Virus record (IMG/VR): IMGVR_UViG_3300036770_005438
Span: 1 to 22,552 of that record
Reading direction: 5' to 3' (one strand)
Length of the DNA: 22,552 nt
Source of the DNA: a virus
Of the stretch, positions 12,922 to 19,107 are shown in pieces (the first letter of the stretch is position 1; each line of letters begins with the position of its first letter). Position numbers and translations under genes: made by a program. Under the pieces are notes generated by a model. That model was not told the origin of the DNA, ran no database searches, and worked only from the letters and a program-made list of their open reading frames with translations.

Positions 12922-13320
12922 ATGTTTTCTTTCGTTCGTGACGGGTCACGCCTTGAAGGTGCGCCCGAGGATTTGCCCGAAGCCTGCCGCCAGGCCCTGC
13001 GCCTGCGCGCGCAGTTGCTGGAGGATGGCGAGCCGGTCGACTGCCTGACGGTGCTGGGCCTGGATCGCCCCGGGCTGTTCCTGGCGCCTCGCCCTGAAGG
13101 CTTGCGGCCGACCGCTGAAGAGGTGCGCGCCCTGGCTTCGCTGGCGGGGCTGAGTGGTTCCCAGGTCGCGCGCCTGGTCGGCAGTACGCCGCGCAAGTTC
13201 CGCGCCTGGGTCGGTGGGGAGGATGGCATGCCCTGGGCTGCCTGGCATGTGCTGGCCATCTATGTCGGGCTGGCCGAGCCGGTACGCTTTCCGCTGCCTG
13301 CTGCGATGCTTGCTAATTAG
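12922..13320 (+). CDS. Putative helix-turn-helix DNA-binding protein (132 aa)
   Basis: ATG 12922 has a strong ribosome binding site (TTGGAGGTTCCGCA). Residues 65-115 read as a helix-turn-helix of the XRE type: EEVRALASLAGLSGSQVARL, then STPRKFRAWVGGEDGMP and AAWHVLAIYVGL. This is the recurrent pattern of small phage and plasmid regulators in which the recognition helix is followed by W.xG...MP.xxW. The first 60 residues are a separate, Leu-rich part. It may regulate the cassettes or be an accessory protein; no operator can be assigned to it. The TAG stop (13318-13320) lies inside the first octamer of cassette 2, so the gene abuts the next promoter. Confidence 0.62.
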   Translation: MFSFVRDGSRLEGAPEDLPEACRQALRLRAQLLEDGEPVDCLTVLGLDRPGLFLAPRPEGLRPTAEEVRALASLAGLSGSQVARLVGSTPRKFRAWVGGEDGMPWAAWHVLAIYVGLAEPVRFPLPAAMLAN

Positions 13321-13401
13321 CTATTGCGCGAATTAGCGAAGCGTGTAGAATGCGACGCACGGCCAGGCAATTCCGCCCAGGCCAGCCCCGGAGCATTCCC
13401 G
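13316..13401 (+). promoter_or_regulatory. Accessory promoter-operator-leader cassette, copy 2
   Basis: TTAGCTAT (13317-13324) and TTAGCGAA (13333-13340), -35 TTGCGC (13324-13329) and -10 TAGAAT (13346-13351), with a leader nearly identical to that of copy 3. The first octamer contains the stop codon of the upstream gene. Confidence 0.8.
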
Positions 13402-13737
13402 ATGATCAACGTACTGACCGCCCTGAATATCGCACCCTACGCCGCCGCCAATGATCGCGAGTTCGGCAGTTCCTCGACCCGCCTGAAGATCGCCGACTTC
13501 CGCGCCCTGGTCGATTCCCTGAACTGGACGCGCGACTGGCTGACTGGCGGCACTCGCGAAGAGTTCAAGCGCCAGGACATCCCGGGCCAGTTGGGCGCCG
13601 CCATCGCCCGCCTTGAAGGTGCCTTGCCGCTGGTTCCGGCGCGCTACGCCGCCGACCTTGAGTCGGCCCGCTCGGCCATCGAGTGCGCCCAGCGCACTAT
13701 CGAGCGCTGGCACGCTGCCCCGGCGGTCACCCGCTGA
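13402..13737 (+). CDS. Accessory protein of cassette 2 (111 aa)
   Basis: A 111-residue protein with start ATG 13402 after CGGAG. The sequence is INVLTALNIAPYAAANDREF, then STRLKIADFRALVDSLNWTR, then two predicted helices (LGAAIARLEGALPLVPARYA and ADLESARSAIECAQRTIERW). It has no membrane segment, no signal peptide and a single Cys. I do not recognise it. It has its own promoter cassette and its own terminator, making it a self-contained expression unit, typical of plasmid accessory or anti-host genes, but no function can be read from the sequence. Confidence 0.65.
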   Translation: MINVLTALNIAPYAAANDREFGSSSTRLKIADFRALVDSLNWTRDWLTGGTREEFKRQDIPGQLGAAIARLEGALPLVPARYAADLESARSAIECAQRTIERWHAAPAVTR

Positions 13738-13752
13738 ATTCCCATCCCGCCG

Positions 13753-13780
13753 AAGGCCGCCAAGCGCGGCCTTTTTATTT
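13753..13780 (+). terminator. Intrinsic terminator of cassette 2
   Basis: AAGGCCGC / GCGGCCTT stem with loop CAAGC, followed by TTTTTATTT, 16 bp after the stop. It cleanly ends the cassette 2 transcript before cassette 3. Confidence 0.82.
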
Positions 13781-13794
13781 GTGCTAATAGGCTA

Positions 13795-13880
13795 ATTAGC
13801 TATTGCGCGAATTAGCGAAGCGTGTAGAATGCGACGCACGGCCAGGCAATTCCGCCCAGGCCGGAACCGGAGTAGACCCG
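13795..13880 (+). promoter_or_regulatory. Accessory promoter-operator-leader cassette, copy 3
   Basis: TTAGCTAT (13796-13803) and TTAGCGAA (13812-13819), -35 TTGCGC (13803-13808) and -10 TAGAAT (13825-13830). From 13795 to about 13861 it matches copy 2 base for base, diverging only just before the ribosome binding site. Confidence 0.8.
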
Positions 13881-14210
13881 ATGACCGCACAAGCCAAGAT
13901 TCTGACCCCCGCCCAGCAAGTCGCCGAAACCATCCTTGCCCAGCTCGGCGCCCGCCGCTTCCTGGCCATGACTGGCGCCCGTGATCTGGTGGCCACTGCG
14001 AAGGGACTGCAATTCAAGTTGCCGGCCAACTTCGCCACCGGCGGCGTGAACATGGTTCGCGTCGAGCTGGAGCCGAGCGACACCTATAGCGTGATCGTCG
14101 GCCGCTTCCGCGCCCTGGAGTTCAAAGAGAAGGGCCGCGAAGAACTGGTCTATTGCGACCAACTGCAAGCCGCTTTCACCCGCCTGACTGGCCTCGATAC
14201 CCACCTGTAA
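13881..14210 (+). CDS. Accessory protein of cassette 3, conserved plasmid/phage-type small protein (109 aa)
   Basis: A 109-residue protein starting at ATG 13881. The motif RRFLAMTGARDLVATAKGLQ followed by LQFKLPAN, VNMVRVELEPSDTYSVIVGR and a C-terminal LVYCDQLQAAFTRLTGL is a family I have seen on bacterial mobile elements: an AMTGAK-type start, beta strands, DTY, then a helix beginning Y.D.L...F...TGL. Its function is not known to me. The fold should be a small alpha-beta domain. It is controlled by cassette 3 and separated from the following gene by a stable hairpin. Confidence 0.7.
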   Translation: MTAQAKILTPAQQVAETILAQLGARRFLAMTGARDLVATAKGLQFKLPANFATGGVNMVRVELEPSDTYSVIVGRFRALEFKEKGREELVYCDQLQAAFTRLTGLDTHL

Positions 14211-14218
14211 GGAAGCAA

Positions 14219-14238
14219 GCCCCGGCGAGAGCCGGGGC
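14219..14238 (+). terminator. Hairpin between cassette 3 gene and the next gene
   Basis: Perfect 8-bp stem GCCCCGGC / GCCGGGGC with a GAGA tetraloop and no T-run. It resembles the hairpin at 12879 in position after the first gene of a cassette and may set relative expression of the downstream gene. Confidence 0.4.
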
Positions 14239-14254
14239 GTCTGGAGTGCGAACG

Positions 14255-15430
14255 ATGGCGAAGAAAAAAGCCAAGCCCCTGGAGCGCGAAGAGCGGCCCG
14301 AGTTCCTGGCCATGCTGGCCAGCCTGCCGGATGACATCGAGGCGATGCACGCCCGCGCCGGCCGCCTGCGCGCGATCTATAACGACGCGATCATCGCCGG
14401 CGATGAAGACGCCCGCGCGGCGGCCACCCTGGAGCATGACGCCATTGTCTACAAGCTGAACGGCGGCACGTTCTTCGGCTGCCGTGGCGACGACACACGC
14501 CCCGGGCGCGTGCTCGATGCCCAGCATGTGGCCAAGCCTGGCCAGGTGCCGCATTGGGGGCAGGATGGCGAATTTCTGGTCGAGGTCGACGGGGTGCGCG
14601 TGCTGGTCAAATACGAATGCCAGGGGCTGCGCTCGGCGCCGGGCTTCGACGCGACGGCGGTAGACTTCGACAAGCCGTTTATCAGCCCGACCGGATACCA
14701 AAGCGTCTACCTGACCGTTACCGATCACATGGGCCGCACGCTTGAACAGGCGGTGCGCGCCGAGATTGCCGCGCAGATTGCAGCCGAGGGGCTGAAGTCG
14801 ATCACGAAAGAGGATTTGCGGTGGATCGAGAAGCGCCCGGCCTGGCTGGTCGACGTGCTGGCAGGCGTGACGCGTGACGGACAACTGGCCATGTTTGGCG
14901 ACCAGCCCGAGCCGAAAAAGCCCTTGAGCGGTGCCGAGCGGCAGAAGCGCCGCCGCGACAAGCTGCGTGAGCTGAAGGAAAAAGAGGGGCTAAAGCCGGT
15001 CATGCTGACCGATTTGGAGCGCCTCATGCTATTCGCTGCGCTTGACCTTGAGAACGCCATAAAGCCGCATGACGAACAGTCCGCGCCGTTGCACCTGGCG
15101 TTGCTTCAGAAGATTTACCCCGGGGCGAGCTGGACGGATGAAGCCCAGCGTATTGCGGCGGGCATTTTGAAAAGTGACGCGAATCAGCAGGCCGCCGACC
15201 GCTGGAGGATCGAGGCCGACCGCCAGCGAGCCGAGGCCAGCCGCTGGGCGAAGCGCGCCCAGGAAGCCGAAAGCACCTTGCGCAAGTCGCCCGACCTGGC
15301 GGCCCGTGTGGCCTGGCTTGAGCAGGAAAACGCCCAGGTAATCGAAGAGCGCGGCCGGGCGTTCCGTGCTGTCGAGGTACTAACGCAGCGCCTGCGCGAC
15401 GCGGGCCTGTCGACGGACTATCGGGGGTGA
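14255..15430 (+). CDS. Plasmid accessory protein of unknown function (391 aa)
   Basis: ATG 14255 follows CTGGAG; longer frames that start within the preceding gene are rejected. The N-terminus (AKKKAKPLEREERPEFLAML, then a helical part) leads to an alpha-beta domain with GGTFFGCRGDD, VEVDGVRVLVKYECQG and DKPFISPTGYQSVY, about residues 65-165. A basic stretch, LSGAERQKRRRDKLRELKEK, lies in the middle, and the last 100 residues are a predicted coiled coil (DRWRIEADRQRAEASRWAKR ... VAWLEQENAQVIEERG). The FISPTGYQS motif occurs in plasmid-borne proteins of unknown role, so I call it plasmid accessory. The basic helix could contact DNA. It heads the run of small overlapping genes, the first of which starts at GTG 15427 over its stop. 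Confidence 0.68.
   Translation: MAKKKAKPLEREERPEFLAMLASLPDDIEAMHARAGRLRAIYNDAIIAGDEDARAAATLEHDAIVYKLNGGTFFGCRGDDTRPGRVLDAQHVAKPGQVPHWGQDGEFLVEVDGVRVLVKYECQGLRSAPGFDATAVDFDKPFISPTGYQSVYLTVTDHMGRTLEQAVRAEIAAQIAAEGLKSITKEDLRWIEKRPAWLVDVLAGVTRDGQLAMFGDQPEPKKPLSGAERQKRRRDKLRELKEKEGLKPVMLTDLERLMLFAALDLENAIKPHDEQSAPLHLALLQKIYPGASWTDEAQRIAAGILKSDANQQAADRWRIEADRQRAEASRWAKRAQEAESTLRKSPDLAARVAWLEQENAQVIEERGRAFRAVEVLTQRLRDAGLSTDYRG
14865..14878 (-). repeat. 14-bp dispersed motif, copy 2 (inverted)
   Basis: CGTGACGCGTGACG, the exact reverse complement of CGTCACGCGTCACG at 5477 and 20912. This copy is inside a coding sequence. Confidence 0.6.
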
Positions 15431-15735
15431 GTGTGACGGATAACGACTTTCTACACCGCCAGTTGATCCGCCTGGGCGACATGATCGGCGACGGCCTGGC
15501 TGACGAACCTGGCGGCGCCTGGATCAAGCGCGAATATGCGCAGACCATGCGGGCGCTGGGCATCGCGCCGAAGCGCCGCAACCGTTCCGCGCAGATAGAC
15601 GAACGCATGCGGCAGCGTGTCGCCGAGGTGAAGTGTTCGGCCTGCGCTGGCGAGCTGAAGCAAACCCGCGCGGGGTCGACCCGTGCCAAGTGCGGCGCCT
15701 GTGGTGCGCTGTTCCAACTGCTGAAACTGAAGTGA
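15427..15735 (+). CDS. Zinc-ribbon protein (102 aa)
   Basis: It starts at GTG 15427, overlapping the previous TGA (GTGA), with GGGGG just upstream; a second GTG two codons later is also possible. The N-terminal 65 residues are helical and rich in Arg. The C-terminus is a four-cysteine zinc ribbon, C70-x2-C73 and C89-x2-C92 (VKCSACAGEL ... AKCGACGALFQ). This ribbon resembles those of phage Com-type and general nucleic-acid-binding proteins. It is the first in a series of small Cys-rich genes. Confidence 0.72.
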   Translation: MSVTDNDFLHRQLIRLGDMIGDGLADEPGGAWIKREYAQTMRALGIAPKRRNRSAQIDERMRQRVAEVKCSACAGELKQTRAGSTRAKCGACGALFQLLKLK

Positions 15736-15746
15736 GGCGACCGCCC

Positions 15747-16046
15747 ATGATCGAGCAGAACCCCGACCATCCTAACGGCACCTGTGAAGCCTGCGGCGGC
15801 CCGTGCGCTGTCTGCGGCTGCCGCTACTGCCCGCCCTGTTATGACCGCGTGACGCTCGCCGGTCGCCCCCTTGAGCTGGGGGACTGGATCGAGGCCGACT
15901 TTACGTTCCCGAGCCAGCACACCCGCGCCGCGCAACTGAACACGCCCGAGGCGGTGGCCTACGGCGCCGAGCTGCTGGCCGACCCGTCGAGCGGCTGGCG
16001 TCGCGCTTCCCGTGACTGGAAGGCCAGGCAAGCCGCCGCAAACTGA
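15747..16046 (+). CDS. Cysteine-rich protein (99 aa)
   Basis: Start ATG 15747, 11 bp after the previous stop, preceded by GTGAGGCGA. Seven cysteines crowd residues 13-31 (CEACGGPCAVCGCRYCPPC), a dense metal-binding knot suitable for one or two zinc ions. The remainder is a soluble domain with LAGRPLELGDWIEADFTFPS and a helix starting NTPEAVAYGAELL. I do not recognise the family. A longer frame that starts upstream overlaps the preceding gene and is rejected. Confidence 0.66.
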   Translation: MIEQNPDHPNGTCEACGGPCAVCGCRYCPPCYDRVTLAGRPLELGDWIEADFTFPSQHTRAAQLNTPEAVAYGAELLADPSSGWRRASRDWKARQAAAN

Positions 16047-16059
16047 AAGGAACCCGCTC

Positions 16060-16329
16060 ATGATCGAGCCGACCGACGCCCAAGCCGCCGCCCTGGCGCT
16101 GCCTGGCGATGACTGGCCGGCCGCGCGCCGAAGGGCCAGGCGACTGTTAGCCGCCGTGCGCGAGTGCCGGCCGTGCCCGCTGTGCGCGCCAGGTGGCGAG
16201 CTTGACGACGGGTTGCGCGGCTGGATCGACGACGACAAGACAGAGTGCGTTTACTGCGCCGGTTTCATAGATTCGGTCGAGCAGTGGCACGCCGAGCACG
16301 ACAGCGACCTGTCGCCGGACTGTACATAA
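16060..16329 (+). CDS. Small zinc-binding protein (89 aa)
   Basis: ATG 16060 follows GAAAGGAACC. Residues 16-33 form an Arg-rich helix (DDWPAARRRARRLLAAV), followed by C36, C39, C42 and C63, C66 (CRPCPLC ... CVYC). Two knuckles 20 residues apart suggest a zinc ribbon with an extra Cys; the end contains one more Cys (DCT). It could bind nucleic acid. It is followed by an intrinsic terminator. Confidence 0.64.
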   Translation: MIEPTDAQAAALALPGDDWPAARRRARRLLAAVRECRPCPLCAPGGELDDGLRGWIDDDKTECVYCAGFIDSVEQWHAEHDSDLSPDCT

Positions 16330-16359
16330 CGGGATATATGTTCAATAGACCCCCACGGA

Positions 16360-16384
16360 AGCCGACCCCCTGGTCGGCTTTTTA
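16360..16384 (+). terminator. Intrinsic terminator
   Basis: AGCCGACC / GGTCGGCT stem with loop CCCT followed by TTTTT, 30 bp after the preceding gene. It divides the small-gene cluster into two transcripts. Confidence 0.85.
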
Positions 16385-16478
16385 CTGCCCGCCGGCTACC
16401 AGACCCCCGGCAAGTGGCATACCATTACCCCGCCTGCTGGTTTGACGCAGACCCCGACACCCTGGAGAACCCGACACC

Positions 16479-16829
16479 ATGACCGACGCCACCCGTTCCG
16501 ATACCCCGTCAGCCACGCACCGCTTTTTCATCTACGACCCGCAAGGCTGGGAGTTCGTGTATTTCGACAGCCCCGAAGCGCGCGACGCAGCGAAAGACGG
16601 CATCATTCAAAGCTACCTTGACGACGGTTGGGATGAAGCCGTTGAACAGATCGTCGCCGGCGAGGTGACCCACACCTGCGAAAAGATCAACGTCGAGCAG
16701 CGTCCCGAGGTGGTCGACGAAGACGGCCACGCCGAGGACGGCACCTATTGGGCCGAGGAATGGGCCTACAAGTGCAACTATGACCTGTTGCCGCTGGTGG
16801 CTGAGCCGGCCGAGGCGGCGGCAGCGTGA
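16479..16829 (+). CDS. Acidic small protein (116 aa)
   Basis: The ATG at 16479 follows TGGAGAACC. The 116 residues are acidic: HRFFIYDPQGWEFVYFDSPE, then AKDGIIQSYLDDGWDEAVEQ, a repeat-like stretch CEKINVEQRPEVVDEDGHA and GTYWAEEWAYKCNYDLLPL. It resembles single-domain phage or plasmid proteins that contain DDGWDE..E.I.AG.VTH (a family found on Pseudomonas mobile elements, recalled only). No catalytic motif. The GTG of the next gene overlaps its stop by 4 bp, so it begins the second small-gene operon. Confidence 0.66.
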   Translation: MTDATRSDTPSATHRFFIYDPQGWEFVYFDSPEARDAAKDGIIQSYLDDGWDEAVEQIVAGEVTHTCEKINVEQRPEVVDEDGHAEDGTYWAEEWAYKCNYDLLPLVAEPAEAAAA

Positions 16830-17068
16830 CCGCCCGTGACCGTAACGAAGCCCGCCGCCGGCTCGATGGTGGTTTGATCGAGCACGCCCGCCAGTGGGAG
16901 GTCGACGGCGACCTGATCCGCTGCCGCACCTGTGGCCGTGGCCACCTGGCCAGCAAGGCCGGCGAATCGTTCGTGCATGCTGAAGGCTGCGCCGCGCGTT
17001 CCGACTTTGCCCGCAACCCGTGGCGCGACCTGGCCGACCTGCTGCGCGGCCTGCCGGCGGGCGAGTGA
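16826..17068 (+). CDS. Small zinc-finger-like protein (80 aa)
   Basis: Starts at GTG 16826, overlapping the previous TGA (GTGA). Residues 33-36 are CRTC and are followed by H40, H51 and C55, enough for one zinc site (RCRTCGRGHLAS ... FVHAEGC). The N-terminus is basic. Its own stop overlaps the next ATG (TGATG). Function unknown; it belongs to the run of Cys/His-rich accessory proteins. Confidence 0.62.
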   Translation: MTARDRNEARRRLDGGLIEHARQWEVDGDLIRCRTCGRGHLASKAGESFVHAEGCAARSDFARNPWRDLADLLRGLPAGE

Positions 17069-17370
17069 TGGCCTGTTATACGCTCTACGATGCGGCCCGC
17101 GCGCCGCGTGGGCATATCTGCGGCGACCTTGGCCCCCACTGCGCCGAATGCGGCGACGTGGGCGGCTATCTGTGCGATTACCCGGTGGGCGAGGGGCAGA
17201 CCTGCGACCGCGCCCTGTGCGAGTACCACGCCCAGGAACACGGCCCGGAGCTGCATTACTGCGCAGCCCATACCGAGGCGTTCGCGGCCTTTCGTGACGC
17301 CGGCGGCGTCCGCCAGGTGCTGGAGAACGTGACCCCCTACAAACGCCCGCCGAAGAGGCCAAGAACATGA
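17068..17370 (+). CDS. Cys/His-rich, B-box-like zinc protein (100 aa)
   Basis: ATG 17068 overlaps the preceding stop. Ten ligands are regularly spaced between residues 3 and 68 (HICGDLGPHCAECGDVGGYL, then C36, C46, C51, H54, C65 and H68 in CEYH...CAAH). This spacing allows two interleaved zinc ions, like a RING or B-box. ALCEYHAQEHGPELHYCAAH is the most recognisable part and occurs in small proteins on plasmids. The C-terminus is very basic (YKRPPKRPRT), so DNA or RNA binding is possible. Function not known. Confidence 0.68.
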   Translation: MACYTLYDAARAPRGHICGDLGPHCAECGDVGGYLCDYPVGEGQTCDRALCEYHAQEHGPELHYCAAHTEAFAAFRDAGGVRQVLENVTPYKRPPKRPRT

Positions 17371-17525
17371 CAGCGGCACAGCAAGCGGCTATCGCCGCGC
17401 TACAGCGTGACGGCTTCGCCCTGGAGTACCACGGCCGACACGTCGCCCGGCTGGCCCGTGGCAATGACTATCGGCTAGTTCGTCATGACGGCACGCAGCG
17501 GCGCGCCAAGGGGGCGCGGCGATGA
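17367..17525 (+). CDS. Very small basic protein (52 aa)
   Basis: A 52-codon gene that overlaps its neighbours at both ends: ATG 17367 overlaps the previous stop, and its TGA 17523-17525 overlaps the ATG 17522 of the next gene (ATGA). It encodes MTAAQQAAIAALQRDGFALE, then YHGRHVARLARGNDYRLVRH and a basic end. GF.L...GR.VARL..G..YRLVR is a two-strand pattern like very short plasmid proteins that bind DNA or a partner. The coupling to both neighbours is the main evidence that it is real. Confidence 0.6.
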   Translation: MTAAQQAAIAALQRDGFALEYHGRHVARLARGNDYRLVRHDGTQRRAKGARR

Positions 17526-17845
17526 TGGTGCCCGCGCTGAAGCCTTGCCCGCGCCCGTTCTGCGACGGCCCGGCGCGCCTGCTGGATGAAGAAGGCTTCC
17601 ATTGGATCGAGTGCGGCGCCTGCCGGCATCGGCTGTCGGTTCGGCGTGATCCGTCACCCGCTGACCTGGCCGGCCTGGTCGCTGCCTGGAATGCGGAGCC
17701 GTTGCCGCCGGCCGAGGCGCTGCCGGCATTCCTGCGCGCCCAGGCGGCCACGGCCTTCGGCGAGGTGCGCGCGAATCTGCTGGACTCTGCCGAGCTGATC
17801 GAGCGGCAGGCGGCGGCCCTGGTGCAACAAGCGGTGCGGGCATGA
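17522..17845 (+). CDS. Lar-like zinc-ribbon protein (107 aa)
   Basis: LKPCPRPFCDGPARLLDEEG then HWIECGACRHRL and LAGLVAAWNAEP follow the plan of Lar / restriction alleviation-type proteins (LKPCPFCGG ... V.C..CGA ... A...WN). One change stands out: the first knuckle is C-x4-C (C9, C14) rather than C-x2-C. Rac prophage Lar reduces type I restriction, but many family members have no proven role. After residue 60 there is a C-terminal helical extension that the short Lar family lacks. ATG 17522 is favoured over ATG 17525 because GGGGG lies 8 bp upstream. ATG 17842 of the next gene overlaps the stop. Confidence 0.7.
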   Translation: MMVPALKPCPRPFCDGPARLLDEEGFHWIECGACRHRLSVRRDPSPADLAGLVAAWNAEPLPPAEALPAFLRAQAATAFGEVRANLLDSAELIERQAAALVQQAVRA

Positions 17846-18078
17846 GGCAGGCTTACACCGAGGAAGCCTTGCAAGCGCTGATCGTCAGCGGCGCCGCGCG
17901 CGAGTTCCTGGCCAGGCGCGGGCCGGGTGGCCAGGGCTGGACGTTTGCCGTGCGCCTGGGGGCGCACTGGCTGCCCGTTCGGTCGCGCCGCGAGCCGCTG
18001 CGCGTATGGGCCAGCCTGACGGCGGTGGAGCGCTTCGCCGCTGGCCTGGGCGTGCGGTCGTTTATCGTCGAGCTGTGA
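17842..18078 (+). CDS. ParC-type partition-associated protein (small plasmid protein, 78 aa)
   Basis: 78 residues in an overlapping start (ATGA). LIVSGAAREFLARRGPGGQG then WTFAVRLGAHWLPVRSRREP and the end VWASLTAVERFAAGLGVRSF (then IVEL) resembles short proteins that databases label ParC family partition-associated, typical theme: GGPGGWSL.VR.G...L...RG..R.FASLDTA...LR.LGI..F.VD. Function of that group is not established, but it is found on plasmids near partition genes. Here the gene faces the parA operon and the two converge at the terminator. Confidence 0.62.
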   Translation: MRQAYTEEALQALIVSGAAREFLARRGPGGQGWTFAVRLGAHWLPVRSRREPLRVWASLTAVERFAAGLGVRSFIVEL

Positions 18079-18088
18079 CGCGTCACGC
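18075..18088. repeat. Palindromic variant of the 14-bp motif
   Basis: GTGACGCGTCAC is a 12-bp perfect palindrome continuing into CG, so it shares 11 bases of the 14-bp motif (ACGCGTCACG with flanks). It overlaps the stop of the preceding gene and lies upstream of the terminator. Confidence 0.45.
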
Positions 18089-18098
18089 CGCAATAAAA

Positions 18099-18121
18099 AA
18101 GCCCCGCACTTGGCGGGGCTT
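18099..18121 (-). terminator. Terminator between convergent operons
   Basis: AAGCCCCGC / GCGGGGCTT stem with loop ACTTG. On the minus strand it is followed by TTTTTT, so it mainly ends the partition/control operon coming from the right; on the + strand the tail is TTGTTC, a weaker stop. Confidence 0.85.
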
Positions 18122-18139
18122 GTTCGTTCCTGGGTTGGA

Positions 18140-18376
18140 TCAGCGCGGGGCGATCCCGGCTTCGGCGAACGCGCGTTGCAGCTTGGCCACCGCGTCGCGC
18201 GCTTCGTATGTCTCGGCTTCATCCACGGCACAGGCGCGCAGTTCGGCCCATGACAGGCGCTTGAGCAGTTGGGCGAATGCCCAGGTTTCCGCCTCGGTGA
18301 GTTCGGCCAGGCCGCTGGCGGGCTGCTGGGCGCCCTGCTGGTGATGGGTGGTCACGGTGAAATAAGGCTGAGTCAT
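18140..18376 (-). CDS. Conserved small plasmid/mobile-element protein (78 aa)
   Basis: A minus-strand gene whose ATG overlaps the stop of the gene before it (4 bp). LTEAETWAFAQLLKRLSWAE then LRACAVDEAETYEARDAVAK and AFAEAGIAPR form one helical domain, the pattern ALTEAEAWALAQFLKR..W...R..A.D..EAY.M.DA...V...L...G.AP. I recall it from plasmids and integrative elements (possibly listed as DUF7706); function unknown. It is the last gene of the partition operon, directly before the terminator. Confidence 0.7.
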   Translation of the reverse strand: MTQPYFTVTTHHQQGAQQPASGLAELTEAETWAFAQLLKRLSWAELRACAVDEAETYEARDAVAKLQRAFAEAGIAPR

Positions 18377-18570
18377 ACGGGCGCCCCGCTGTGCTGGTGG
18401 GTGTTGTTTGGCGTATTGGCGGCGGCGCCTGCCTGGTGGCGGGCAACGTCCGATAGGCTGTCGAGGGCGCGGCGCATTTCTTCGGGCGTGTAGTGGCTGG
18501 CGTCGCGGGAAAGCTCGCCCAGCTTCTTGCTGAAGTAATGGTCGTCAAGACCCCATTGATTTTTTGCCAT
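18373..18570 (-). CDS. Small protein of partition operon (65 aa)
   Basis: 65 residues: AKNQWGLDDHYFSKKLGELS then RDASHYTPEEMRRALDSLSD and a low-complexity tail. N.WGLDD.YF.KKL......YTPEE..R.L..L is a short pattern seen in plasmid operons. The start follows a ribosome binding site (GGAGTGCCACC on the minus strand), 10 bp after the previous stop. It has no recognised function; it is positioned between two other tiny genes in one transcript. Confidence 0.66.
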   Translation of the reverse strand: MAKNQWGLDDHYFSKKLGELSRDASHYTPEEMRRALDSLSDVARHQAGAAANTPNNTHQHSGAPV

Positions 18571-18580
18571 GGTGGCACTC

Positions 18581-18721
18581 CTACGCGGCCAGGGCCTGAT
18601 AGATCATTTCGCGGCTGATGCGGCCGCAACGGTTCAGGTAGCGCGCGAGCTTCCAGCAATTGAGCTTGCGCAGTTCTTCCAGTGGCATGGCGGAAATTTC
18701 GTTATACTCGGCGTCTGACAT
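18581..18721 (-). CDS. Very small protein of partition operon (46 aa)
   Basis: On the minus strand, ATG at 18721 with ribosome binding site AAAGGTGA and stop TAG at 18581-18583. The protein is MSDAEYNEISAMPLEELRKL, then NCWKLARYLNRCGRISREMI and YQALAA. L.KL...KLARYLNRCG.I..E....L is a compact helical bundle similar to short proteins in Pseudomonas plasmid operons. It is too short for a function call. It is separated by 10 bp from the next gene in the transcript and preceded by a strong hairpin. Confidence 0.6.
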   Translation of the reverse strand: MSDAEYNEISAMPLEELRKLNCWKLARYLNRCGRISREMIYQALAA

Positions 18722-18761
18722 AGCGTTCACCTTTAGTCGGGTTCGGGCGGTGTGTTACCGG

Positions 18762-18789
18762 GCGCCGAGGTGGTCGAAGACCTCGGCGC
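18762..18789 (-). terminator. Strong hairpin between the RHH gene and the distal small genes
   Basis: Perfect 10-bp stem GCGCCGAGGT / ACCTCGGCGC with an 8-base loop, 11 bp downstream (in minus-strand direction) of the RHH gene stop. It has no T-run in either direction, so it is more likely an RNA-stability or attenuation element than an efficient terminator. Confidence 0.45.
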
Positions 18790-18800
18790 TCGATCCTTTC

Positions 18801-19079
18801 TTAGTTGCTGGGTTCCCAGCCTTTTTTGCTCATGTAGTCCGCAAGCGCTTCCTTGAGTGCATCCACCTGGGCGACTTCATGCGTCGCGCAGAAGAGTCGG
18901 AAATTCTTGCGAAACTCTGGCGACACCTTGAAGCCCAGGTCGACCAACTTGCTGTCGCTGCCGGTGCTGGTGTTGTTGCCAATGGCAGGCGTGTCGGCGG
19001 CAGACTTCGGCGGCTCGCCCTTGCCGCGCGGCGGCTTCGGGGTCTTGATCTGCGGGGCGGTGCTGGTCTTGTTGGTCAT
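18801..19079 (-). CDS. Ribbon-helix-helix protein, likely centromere-binding partner of ParA (92 aa)
   Basis: The first 44 residues are disordered and basic (TNKTSTAPQIKTPKPPRGKG). They are followed by LVDLGFKVSPEFRKNF, a strand and first helix, and by RLFCATHEVAQVDALKEALA, the second helix, about residues 45-85. This is the ribbon-helix-helix plan of ParG/omega-like centromere-binding proteins, whose flexible tails touch the ParA ATPase. It is encoded just downstream of parA and across a cluster of TTAGC octamers, as expected of a type Ib partition pair. It probably binds the octamers, represses the operon and loads the centromere. Alternatively it is only a small regulator. No direct sequence match to a named family member is claimed. 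Confidence 0.72.
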   Translation of the reverse strand: MTNKTSTAPQIKTPKPPRGKGEPPKSAADTPAIGNNTSTGSDSKLVDLGFKVSPEFRKNFRLFCATHEVAQVDALKEALADYMSKKGWEPSN

Positions 19080-19107
19080 GCGGGCATTCCTGCGGTGAAT
19101 TCGTGTA

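Noticed and set aside
15024-16238. Open reading frame of 404 codons on the minus strand
   Set aside because: It lies over three better supported + strand genes, is Ser/Arg/Pro-rich and resembles no family.
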